Notes under the pieces: model-generated
Database searches by the model: none
What the model was told of the DNA's origin: nothing
Seen by the model: the letters and a program-made list of their open reading frames with translations, nothing else
Translations under genes and position numbers: made by a program
DNA from: a virus
IMG/VR virus record: IMGVR_UViG_3300005563_000067
Location: 1 to 35,269 of that record
DNA length: 35,269 nt
Direction: 5' to 3' (one strand)
In this document: one piece after another, positions 1-7,326 of the stretch
Numbering within the stretch: the first letter of the stretch is position 1
Layout: each line of letters begins with the position of its first letter

Positions 1-509
1 GTCTGCGCCTGATCGAGGCTGTTGATCACCCGGCGCATGTTGAGGAAGTCGGGATAGTCGGCCAGTTTCTTGCCGGTGAACCATCCCTCCTGCATGCCGC
101 GCACCATGATCTCGGCAGCAATGTCCGGATCGAGCGCGAGGTCGTAGTTCTTGATCAGCGCGCCGTTGAGCCCGAGCCGCTGGTCGGCCTTGGCATAGTT
201 CTCGGTCCAGGTGAGTTGGACCAGACCGCGCCCGTAGGGCACCTGCCCAGTGGCATCCTTGTGCCCGTAGGGCAGTCCCCTGCCCCGGCCCCACTCGCGG
301 ATCGGCTGCATGGTGTGCGCCGTCTCGTGCTTGGCCGTGGCGAGCATATAGGCAAGATGCCGGTGGTTGCCGTCACCCATGGCCCCAAAAGCGGCAAGGA
401 TGCCGTTGATGCCGTCCACCTGTCCTTGGGTGAGCGTGCCCCGGAAGATCGGGCGCACCTTGTCGAAATCGAGCGAAGGCGCCGCCCCCGCTGGTACGGT
501 TGCGTCCAT
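1..509 (-). CDS. Endolysin, GH19 chitinase-like (C-terminus beyond window)
   Basis: Start of a phage endolysin that would cut peptidoglycan at lysis. The visible 169 residues carry the GH19-type signature of phage lysins: HETAHTMQPIREWG at residues 61-74, whose Glu62 is the likely general acid, then YGRGLVQLTWTENY at 92-105. The chosen ATG at 509 is preceded by GGAGA six bases upstream. The gene runs off the left edge, so length and any cell-wall-binding domain are unknown. It is the most distal late gene seen and is read in the same direction as the tail genes, but the rightward acyltransferase gene lies between. Family assignment is strong; the exact glycosidic bond cut is inferred from the family. 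Confidence 0.85.
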   Translation of the reverse strand, partial: MDATVPAGAAPSLDFDKVRPIFRGTLTQGQVDGINGILAAFGAMGDGNHRHLAYMLATAKHETAHTMQPIREWGRGRGLPYGHKDATGQVPYGRGLVQLTWTENYAKADQRLGLNGALIKNYDLALDPDIAAEIMVRGMQEGWFTGKKLADYPDFLNMRRVINSLDQAQ

Positions 510-535
510 GGATGGTCTCCGATGTGGTGATGTTA

Positions 536-564
536 AAGCCGCCATGCGGTGAGGCTGGCGGCTT
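536..564 (-). terminator. Hairpin in the endolysin leader, possible weak terminator
   Basis: A perfect 8-base inverted repeat (AAGCCGCC at 536-543, GGCGGCTT at 557-564) with a 13-base loop. Read leftward, the second arm runs into TTTAAC, a short U-rich tail. It lies between the divergent endolysin and acyltransferase starts. It could end a late transcript arriving from the right or act in the endolysin leader. The T-run is short, so termination is uncertain. Confidence 0.3.
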
Positions 565-638
565 AGGGGGTAGGGACGCAGCGCTTGAAAGACGCTGGCC
601 CGCTAGACTAGGGTGGCCCCGTTTTTGAGGGCCGTACT

Positions 639-2636
639 TTGACTGATACTGTGTTGCCTCGCCGCAGCATCGAACTGACCGACAAACAGTCCTCAAACCA
701 TTCGGCGTACCGGCCCGATATTGATGGCCTGCGAGCGATCGCAGTGCTCGCCGTCGTGGCCTTTCATGCCGGCTGGCTGAAGGGCGGCTTCCTCGGCGTC
801 GACATCTTCTTCGTGATCTCGGGCTACCTGATCACCTCGATCATCCTTCGCGAGTTACGCGAGGGGCATTTTAGCTTCCGACGGTTCTACGAGCGCCGCG
901 CCCGCCGCATCGGCCCTGCGCTGCTTGTGGTGATCCTCGCGTGCATTCCGGCGGCATGGTTCACGATGACGCCCACCGAACTCAAACACTTCGGCGAGAG
1001 CGTCGCCGCACAGGCGGTCTTCGCCAGCAATATTTTGTTCTGGCGAACGTCGGGCTATTTCGGTCAGCCGTCGCAGACGATTCCACTCCTGCACACATGG
1101 AGCCTCGCGGTTGAAGAGCAGTTCTATTTGCTGTTCCCCGCCGTGCTCGTCGTGCTGTCGAAGCTCGCACGCTGGAAATGGCTTGGTGTCACGGCCATCG
1201 TCCTGCTGGGCGCCTACGGTCTATTTTACGCGAACGGCCACTGGCGAGAGATCGCGCCGTTCTATCTCCTGCCGTTTCGGGCGTGGGAGCTGCTTGCGGG
1301 CTCGGTGATCGCGACCGCATGGTTCGGCAACATCATGGTTCGTCTGCGTCGATACTCGAGCCCCATCGCGACGGCGGGACTTGCCGCGGCGATCATCCCG
1401 CTTGCGATGTTCAACGAGCAGACGCCGCATCCCTCGCTGCTGACGCTGATTCCTGTGCTTGGGACCGCGCTGTTGCTTGCCTTCGGCGAGAGCGCGATCA
1501 CGAGCCGCATCCTGTCGTTGAAGCCGGTCGTTGCGGTCGGCCTGATCTCCTACTCGCTCTACCTCTGGCACGTGCCGCTGTTCGTCTTCGCGCGGCTCTA
1601 CTCGATCAGCCGACTTCCCGATATCGCCTACGCTGGCTTGATCGCGATCGCCTTCGCGCTCGCCTTTCTGACCTGGCGCTTCGTCGAGCGGCCGTTCCGA
1701 GATCGTCGACTGGCACTGCCGATCTGGCGGCCGGTGTTCGCCGGCCTCGGAGTGCTCGCCGTTGCGGGACTGACATTGATACTCTCGGGTGGCGTGCCAC
1801 AACGCGTACCGTCGTATCTCCGCGGCGCTCCGCCCTCACCCGGCTATTCGGTGGCCGGCGTCAACTGCATGACCGATCGATGCATCGTCGGCGACGTCGA
1901 AGTACCTCCAAGCATCGCCGTAGTCGGGGACAGCCACACCGGAGTTCTTGCCCAGAGCCTTGACAAGGCACTGAAAGGAACCGGCCGCTCAGCGCTCATC
2001 CTCGCGACGGGCGATATGTTCACCGAGGACTATCCGGCCTACTACGAGACCGGCGACCAATACCGGCCAATTTTGCAACAAAACAAGATCGCCATCGCCG
2101 ACCCGCGCATCAAGACGGTCATCCTCTCGGCGCGTTACACCCTGCGGATCGAGAACACGCCGTTCGACAACCATGAGGGAGGCGTCGAGCTGCTGCCGAA
2201 TTTCTACGACGGCTACACCACGGCGCGGAAGCACGAGCTAATCGGGCTGGTGCAAAATGCTATCGATAACCTCGTGAGGCAAGGCAAGCGAGTGATCCTG
2301 GTCGAGCCTATTCCCGAAGTCGGTTGGGATGTCCCAGAAACGCTGACGCGGCTAGCGCTCAAGGGCCAATACGGCACGTTGACAACCAGCTATGACACCT
2401 ATCTGGAGCGCAACGCGCTGACATTGACGCTCTTTCGCTCTCTCGCCGCATCGCCCAACGTGGTGTCCGTCCAGACATCATCAGCATTCTGCAACACAAC
2501 GATGCCCAGCCGATGCATTACTCAGATTGGCAACAGGGTGCTCTACTTCGATGATGACCACTTATCGGTTGCCGGCGCTGATATGGTGGTGGATGCCATC
2601 CGCGATGCGGCCATAAAGAAGTGGGGCATATTCTGA
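639..2636 (+). CDS. OafA/YrhL-type O-acyltransferase with C-terminal SGNH domain
   Basis: A 665-residue inner-membrane protein that likely O-acetylates a host surface polysaccharide (LPS O-antigen or similar). The N-terminal acyltransferase-3 domain (about residues 24-385) has roughly ten hydrophobic segments. It carries the family R-X10-H motif (Arg32, His43) and a second conserved stretch, LHTWSLAVEEQFY, at 151-163. The C-terminal SGNH esterase-like domain (about 425-660) has GDSH at 430-433 and the D-x-x-H pair Asp638/His641. The start is TTG with GAGG eight bases upstream; no in-frame ATG lies close by. It is read against the surrounding late genes and flanked by tail and lysis genes, as is typical of a lysogenic-conversion (moron) gene. 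The acceptor sugar cannot be told from sequence. Confidence 0.9.
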   Translation: MTDTVLPRRSIELTDKQSSNHSAYRPDIDGLRAIAVLAVVAFHAGWLKGGFLGVDIFFVISGYLITSIILRELREGHFSFRRFYERRARRIGPALLVVILACIPAAWFTMTPTELKHFGESVAAQAVFASNILFWRTSGYFGQPSQTIPLLHTWSLAVEEQFYLLFPAVLVVLSKLARWKWLGVTAIVLLGAYGLFYANGHWREIAPFYLLPFRAWELLAGSVIATAWFGNIMVRLRRYSSPIATAGLAAAIIPLAMFNEQTPHPSLLTLIPVLGTALLLAFGESAITSRILSLKPVVAVGLISYSLYLWHVPLFVFARLYSISRLPDIAYAGLIAIAFALAFLTWRFVERPFRDRRLALPIWRPVFAGLGVLAVAGLTLILSGGVPQRVPSYLRGAPPSPGYSVAGVNCMTDRCIVGDVEVPPSIAVVGDSHTGVLAQSLDKALKGTGRSALILATGDMFTEDYPAYYETGDQYRPILQQNKIAIADPRIKTVILSARYTLRIENTPFDNHEGGVELLPNFYDGYTTARKHELIGLVQNAIDNLVRQGKRVILVEPIPEVGWDVPETLTRLALKGQYGTLTTSYDTYLERNALTLTLFRSLAASPNVVSVQTSSAFCNTTMPSRCITQIGNRVLYFDDDHLSVAGADMVVDAIRDAAIKKWGIF

Positions 2637-2651
2637 CCTATTCGCCCTGCG

Positions 2652-3359
2652 TTAGGCGCCTATGTAAGTCGACAGATTGGCTGCGCCGAAGGTGTTCACG
2701 GAAGTTGACGGCTGGTAGTTTAGCGCGGTCGTTGCACTCACGATTTGATAGGTGAGATCGGCCGACCAATGGTTTGCAGAGTTGTTCAGAGTGGACACTA
2801 GCGACGTAAAGCCGCTGCCCTCTGTGACCGTCGCCGTGGCGTTGTAGAACCCGAGAAAACCCCAAGCGATCTGCTTGGCAGAGGAGAGCGCTCCCGTGCT
2901 GCCCGATGCGTACACGGTGCCGTTATTGGTCTTGCCAGTATTGGTCTTGTCCAAAGGCGAAGCGACCACCCCTGACACATATCCGGCGCAGATGACCGGC
3001 ACGTTGCTCCCGCCCCCAAGAGATGCTGATGAAAATGTGGCCGTCAGAGACGCGCCGGCCCCGACAGGAGAGGCGTTTGCCTTATACCAGGTGTCAACGA
3101 CGACATCACCCGTGGCGTCCCATGCCGAGTGCACGGCTTGCGTGTAGGTGTTCGTGCCGTCGCTTACTCCGGTGATGGTCTGAGCTGCGTTGAACCCGAC
3201 CACGATGCCGACGACCACAAGCGACCCGGACGGGATCGCCGCAGCCGTGGTCAAAGTAACGGACGTGCTTGCGCCTGCACCAGCCGCTGACCCGAGGGAA
3301 ACCGGCGTGCTGATTCGCGCATATTCAGCAAGCAACGCTTGATGGGAGACAGCTGACAT
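2652..3359 (-). CDS. Putative virion/tail protein, unknown fold
   Basis: A 235-residue protein rich in Ser, Thr, Gly and Ala with alternating beta-type sequence, as in phage tail appendage proteins. I recognise no catalytic motif. The ATG at 3359 shares one base with the TGA of the upstream gene (TGATG), arguing for translational coupling. An in-frame ATG at 3389 would add ten residues but has no better ribosome site. It ends 15 bases from the convergent acyltransferase gene. Its position after two fibre-like genes suggests a fibre-associated or decoration role; this is inference. Confidence 0.6.
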   Translation of the reverse strand: MSAVSHQALLAEYARISTPVSLGSAAGAGASTSVTLTTAAAIPSGSLVVVGIVVGFNAAQTITGVSDGTNTYTQAVHSAWDATGDVVVDTWYKANASPVGAGASLTATFSSASLGGGSNVPVICAGYVSGVVASPLDKTNTGKTNNGTVYASGSTGALSSAKQIAWGFLGFYNATATVTEGSGFTSLVSTLNNSANHWSADLTYQIVSATTALNYQPSTSVNTFGAANLSTYIGA

Positions 3360-4549
3360 CAGGTGAGCCCCGCGCCGCTGATGATCCATGACGTCGTCGT
3401 CTTCTTGATCGCCGTCGCCATGCCCATCGGGCCGAGCGTTCGGCTGCCGGTCGTTCCCACGCCCGCGAGGACCAGTGTGTCAGACGTGATCGCAATCGTG
3501 AGCGTGTTGATCTCGTTTACGAAGGTAATTGCAGTTCCGATCGGGTAAGCCACGTTGGCATTGCTATCGATGGTGAAGGTACGAGCGTTGTTGTCGGCCG
3601 TCGGGTGCAGTAGGTGCTTCTGCGCATCTGCTAGAACGGTGGTATATGCGGCGCTCTGCGAGTTCTGAGGTATGTTGGAATAGAGAGGCACGCCCTCAAC
3701 AGCGATCACACCGGCTGCGGAGCGGGTGATCGTCGTATCGCTGGCCGCGCCGAGTTCGATCGATCCCACTGTTATTGCATTCGACGTGCCGAGCGACACC
3801 GGGACGTTGAACGTCAGCAATCCGCTTGAATGCGTGATCGTCGCGTTGCCGTTCGCCCAATTGATGACACCGCCGCTGGCGAGGAAAAGATCGCTGAACT
3901 CCTTGGTTGTGGACCCCAGCGGGGCGCCATCGTCATTGGTCGGTAGCAGTGACGTGCCGACCGTTGCCGTGTTGAGCACCGGGCTGGTGAGTGTCTTCGC
4001 GGTAAGGGTCTGCGTTCCGCCGACGGTGACGACACTGGCCGCATTGGCGCCAGCGTTCGTGACGCGCAGATCGCCGGTGCCGACCGTCACAATGCCGGTA
4101 GTGTGGGTGGCGACCCAATCTCCGGCCGCGATGTTCCAGACGAATCCCGAGGCACCGAACAAGTCGGACCACTGCAGTGCACTTGTCCCCAGCGCATGGC
4201 CGTCCGACGTCGCCGGGGACAGCGCCGATGCAGAGTTGACGAGGCCGGTGAAGAACAGCGCCGGGCTGTCACCCCAGATACTCTTCGCGCCTGCCGACCA
4301 GCTAACGGCGGCGTTGCTGTTCGAGGACGCGAGGATGGCGGTACGCGCCAGTGTCGTGCCGGCAGACGTATATGTGCCGAGCCCAACCTCCCACGCCGTC
4401 CCGTCGGTAATCCCATAGTAGCAGGTATTGCCATCACCGATGGCTGCGAACGATTGGAACCCTGTCGTGGCTCCAGCAAGCGTGTAGGTGCCAGTGCCGG
4501 TCGTAGCTGTCGTTTCCTTGACGCGATCGGCATAGATGGGTCCGGACAT
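3359..4549 (-). CDS. Tail fibre-like protein with internal repeats
   Basis: A 396-residue protein made almost wholly of Gly/Ser/Thr/Ala-rich beta-type sequence. Two imperfect repeats are visible: one around [18 protein letters not shown] (about residues 117-134) and one around [19 protein letters not shown] (about 208-226). Each is followed by a W-N/NG segment and a TH(T/S)xG(I/L) strand. This L-G-x5-SDLF-x-ASG unit is common in phage fibre shafts. The start at 4549 has GAGG seven bases upstream. A terminator-like hairpin precedes it, so it may have separate expression from the upstream tail gene. No chaperone or sugar-binding domain is recognised, so the receptor-binding role is inferred from composition and place. 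Confidence 0.6.
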   Translation of the reverse strand: MSGPIYADRVKETTATTGTGTYTLAGATTGFQSFAAIGDGNTCYYGITDGTAWEVGLGTYTSAGTTLARTAILASSNSNAAVSWSAGAKSIWGDSPALFFTGLVNSASALSPATSDGHALGTSALQWSDLFGASGFVWNIAAGDWVATHTTGIVTVGTGDLRVTNAGANAASVVTVGGTQTLTAKTLTSPVLNTATVGTSLLPTNDDGAPLGSTTKEFSDLFLASGGVINWANGNATITHSSGLLTFNVPVSLGTSNAITVGSIELGAASDTTITRSAAGVIAVEGVPLYSNIPQNSQSAAYTTVLADAQKHLLHPTADNNARTFTIDSNANVAYPIGTAITFVNEINTLTIAITSDTLVLAGVGTTGSRTLGPMGMATAIKKTTTSWIISGAGLT

Positions 4550-4561
4550 ACGGAGACCTCA

Positions 4562-4588
4562 TAAAGAAACGGCCCCCGCTAGGAGGCC
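4562..4588 (-). terminator. Rho-independent terminator-like hairpin between fibre genes
   Basis: Read leftward, GGCCTCC, a TAGC loop and GGGGGCC form a 7-pair stem with one G-U pair, followed by GTTTCTTTA. It lies between the stop of the 4649-6214 gene and the start of the 3359-4549 gene, where it could reduce read-through into the last two fibre genes. Confidence 0.5.
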
Positions 4589-4648
4589 TTGGGACGACTG
4601 TGTGGATCGATTGCTTGGTGTTGGTCAGAGACAGATCACGACACGTGA

Positions 4649-6214
4649 TCAGCTCATGATTTCTTCAACCTGCATGAACGAATTGAGGGTCCCTCCGTAG
4701 AGCCCTCCGCCCGCGCTACCGTTGAAAGTCAGCGTGCCTGCATTTGTTGCGGCGCGTATTCTGAATGTGGTTGGAGACGTCGAAAGTGCGCGAGCCACGT
4801 AACTCATTGTCACAGTGTAGACCTCCGCCGCACTTGCCTGATCTTGCTCGACGGTCTTCAGCGCGTTGGCCGTCGAGTCCTGAAACAAGGCCACAGCATT
4901 CGAGGCCGCCGACGTGGACGACGAAATGATGATCTGTGCGGTGACGCGAAGCAGGTTGGGCGATGCCAGGGGCGTAATCGCCTGGGTCATGTACTGGTCG
5001 CCCTCGGTGATCTGAGGGATGGTATTGTCGAACGGAATGCGGGTCGTCCCGGTCGCCACAGTCCCGAGGTCGGTGCGGGGATTTTGCACGATGCTTCCGG
5101 GCAACGGAATGCCCTGGTGGAACACCTCGACGTAGGATGGGGCAGTCGACCAGTTCCCGGCTGTTGCCTCTGTGATGTTGAAATATCCAATGATCGTCAT
5201 TGGCTGGGACGAGACCGCCGTCGAGGCGTAGATCACCTGATTGGTATCGGCACCTCCGCCGCCACCCTCGGCCGTTGCGGAGTTGATCCCATCGCGCAGC
5301 GCGGAGACCCAATTGGCTGTGCTCGAAAGCAAATTGACAAGGCCGATGCGAGCGGTGCCGCCGTCGTTAAACAGGACTGCCCAAATACGACCCGCAATGC
5401 CGCTCGACGTGCCAAGAGTGGAGCCGGATGACAGCGTAAACGAAGTCGCTGCCGTCAACTTCAATTGGGCCGGAATACCGCTGGTTGCCGTCGCATTGCG
5501 AAACGGCACATAGACCGGCGCAAGGGTCGATGGGTCCGTGCCGTCGAGGTTCTTGATCGAGATGGTGAGTTGGTTTGCGCCGGGCGAATTGACGTCCACC
5601 TTGAGCGCGAAATTCACCGGCGTACTCTGCTGGAGCGGAATGTTGACCGGATCGAAGTCGTTCTGCACCAGATGAAACGCGCCGCGGGAAACGCTGTAGA
5701 TCATCGTAACAGCGTTGCCTTCCGCGACTTCGCCGCCGGTCAACGGCGTCGGACCCGAAGTGGTGTCCTTGAGCAGGGCAATCGGGCTGCCACCGCCAAG
5801 GGCAATCGTCAGGGGGCCGGTATTGGTAAGCCCGGTGCCAACGAAGAACTGGACCTGTTGACCGTCCTGCTGGCTGAAAGTCGATGCGGCGATGTTCTGG
5901 GCATTTGCGGTGCCGGTCGAGACGCCGCCGAACACAATGCCGCCAACCGCTGTGTCAGCCGTCAGTTGGTCCCAGATCGGGTTTCCATCGATGTCGGTGA
6001 CAATCTGCCTGTAGGAACCGGAGCCATAAATAACCGCCTCACCCGAGGCGTCCAACTCGACAGGATTGGTATTCAGCGTGGCTTGCCCGCTGTCCTGCCA
6101 CGTGTCTTTAGGCGTCAGGGTGTTGGGCACATAGAAGTGGACGAAACCGCCAGCGAGCGGATCGCCGTTGCCGTCGATGAACTGTTGACGCCCATTCGGG
6201 AGAAGTGTAGCCAT
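4649..6214 (-). CDS. Tail spike/fibre protein with N-terminal virion-anchor domain
   Basis: A 521-residue protein whose first 80 residues (LLPNGRQQFIDGNGDPLAGG, then a Y-V-P...W-Q-D...NPVELDASGEA block) match the head- or tail-binding domain at the start of many podovirus tail spikes and fibres. The rest is Gly/Thr/Ser-rich beta structure with no recognised glycosidase site. The ATG at 6214 begins exactly at this domain. A farther start at 6265 would overlap the divergent gene, whose start at 6246 has a strong ribosome site. This is the most likely primary receptor-binding protein here, followed by two further fibre-like genes. The receptor is unknown. Confidence 0.7.
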   Translation of the reverse strand: MATLLPNGRQQFIDGNGDPLAGGFVHFYVPNTLTPKDTWQDSGQATLNTNPVELDASGEAVIYGSGSYRQIVTDIDGNPIWDQLTADTAVGGIVFGGVSTGTANAQNIAASTFSQQDGQQVQFFVGTGLTNTGPLTIALGGGSPIALLKDTTSGPTPLTGGEVAEGNAVTMIYSVSRGAFHLVQNDFDPVNIPLQQSTPVNFALKVDVNSPGANQLTISIKNLDGTDPSTLAPVYVPFRNATATSGIPAQLKLTAATSFTLSSGSTLGTSSGIAGRIWAVLFNDGGTARIGLVNLLSSTANWVSALRDGINSATAEGGGGGADTNQVIYASTAVSSQPMTIIGYFNITEATAGNWSTAPSYVEVFHQGIPLPGSIVQNPRTDLGTVATGTTRIPFDNTIPQITEGDQYMTQAITPLASPNLLRVTAQIIISSSTSAASNAVALFQDSTANALKTVEQDQASAAEVYTVTMSYVARALSTSPTTFRIRAATNAGTLTFNGSAGGGLYGGTLNSFMQVEEIMS

Positions 6215-6245
6215 AGCTCTGGAACCGCATTCTTGGAGGACGCAT

Positions 6246-6887
6246 ATGCCGGCCCGCCGCCCCATCCCTATTGGAGGGAAGTTCGGAAGGCTGACGGTTG
6301 TCAGGAATTCAATTCAACGGCAGGAAGCTAACAGTCGCCGCTACTACTGCGAGGCAGTCTGCGAGTGCGGCGGTGTCGTTGTTGCCCGGGAGGCATCGCT
6401 GTTGAGTGGAAGCACCGTTTCTTGCGGCTGCGCTCAACGAGATTGGGTCTCGATGGGTCGCAGCAATCTCCGGCACGGACATGCGAACTCGCCCACTTAC
6501 AGCAGCTGGCAAAACATGATCACGAGATGCACAAACACAAATGCCATCGAATATTCCAGCTATGGGGGCCGAGGTATCGGCGTGTGCCCCCGGTGGAGTG
6601 ACTTTGCCAACTTCTTGAAGGACATGGGGGTTCGTCCGAGCCCCCATCACTCCATCGATCGCATCAAGAATGACGGCAATTACGAGCCTAAAAACTGTCA
6701 GTGGGCGTCCAAAAGGATGCAATCGGAGAACACATCACAGGTTATTTTAATCACGATTGGCACAGAAACTATGTCCTTCTCGGCCGCCGCGCGCCGCGTC
6801 GGCCGGAGCCCGGCAACGGTTCATGAATGGATGGCGAAGCATGGTCTCACTCATCAGCAAGCGATTGATCGCTACCTCTCGAAGTAG
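6246..6887 (+). CDS. HNH-like homing endonuclease family protein (free-standing)
   Basis: A 213-residue protein with an N-terminal Cys pair set (C39-E-C41 and C60-G-C62) that looks metal-binding. A central block reads SSWQNMITRC...YGGRGIGVC (residues 86-114). SIDRIKNDGNYEPKNCQW follows at 136-153, and an HTH segment occupies about 177-205. The S-I-D-R-I-x-N-D-G-x-Y-x-P-x-N-C-x-W block is typical of phage HNH/AP2-type mobile nucleases. The start ATG has GGAGGA upstream. It is read rightward, 31 bases from the divergent tail-spike start, interrupting the late block as mobile nuclease genes often do. Nuclease activity and target are inferred, not visible. Confidence 0.65.
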   Translation: MPARRPIPIGGKFGRLTVVRNSIQRQEANSRRYYCEAVCECGGVVVAREASLLSGSTVSCGCAQRDWVSMGRSNLRHGHANSPTYSSWQNMITRCTNTNAIEYSSYGGRGIGVCPRWSDFANFLKDMGVRPSPHHSIDRIKNDGNYEPKNCQWASKRMQSENTSQVILITIGTETMSFSAAARRVGRSPATVHEWMAKHGLTHQQAIDRYLSK

Positions 6888-6932
6888 CCGGTTGCAGAAT
6901 TGGGCCTGCGCGCCTATTTTCAGCGCGTGCCC

Positions 6933-7079
6933 GTGGACAATGAGGATTGGCGACAGATGCTTATTCAGCTGAACCGCATTGAGCGGTTATCGGCTGGAGC
7001 GTCTGTCTACGCGCGACTCGCCTTAGTGCTCGTCGCTGGTATTGCGGTCGGACTGACCATCAAGTTTTGGCCCTGGTGA
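6933..7079 (+). CDS. Possible small single-span membrane protein
   Basis: A 48-codon reading frame starting GTG and ending TGA at 7077-7079. It has a charged N-terminus (V-D-N-E-D-W-R) and one hydrophobic span near residues 27-43, ending in K-F-W-P-W. The reading frame stays open upstream to the stop of the nuclease gene, so the true start could be TTG at 6900. No clear ribosome site is seen at either. It lies between the nuclease gene and another small membrane-protein gene on the same strand. A holin or spanin-like part is possible, but nothing proves it. Confidence 0.4.
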   Translation: MDNEDWRQMLIQLNRIERLSAGASVYARLALVLVAGIAVGLTIKFWPW

Positions 7080-7086
7080 ACAGCGC

Positions 7087-7326
7087 TTGCCCAACATCGA
7101 TTTAGAACCTCACCAGTATGCCGACCGTGATCCAAAATCCGGGAAGTGGCGCAGACCGCTCAGCAAGAAAGCCGCAAGGAATTGGACGGCGTTCTGCGTG
7201 CTGTGCCTGACCTTCATCTTCTCCCGTGTGAACGAACTCACTCCCGACATTGCCTTTGGTCTAGGCATCCTGTTTGCGGGCGGTGCGGGCGTCTTCGCCC
7301 AGCAATGGTTGCGCGATCTCTACTGA
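7087..7326 (+). CDS. Small membrane protein, possible holin
   Basis: A 79-residue protein with a basic N-terminal third (including K-W-R-R-P-L-S-K-K) followed by two hydrophobic stretches (about residues 33-46 and 53-70). Start is TTG at 7087; no in-frame ATG is available. It ends overlapping the convergent lysozyme-domain gene by seven bases. Together with the preceding 48-codon gene it makes a rightward pair of tiny membrane proteins. No other holin candidate is seen in the window, so a lysis role is plausible but unproven. Confidence 0.55.
   Translation: MPNIDLEPHQYADRDPKSGKWRRPLSKKAARNWTAFCVLCLTFIFSRVNELTPDIAFGLGILFAGGAGVFAQQWLRDLY

Noticed and set aside
2652-6214. A diversity-generating retroelement feeding the tail genes
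   Set aside because: No reverse transcriptase gene and no template/variable repeat pair seen in the window.
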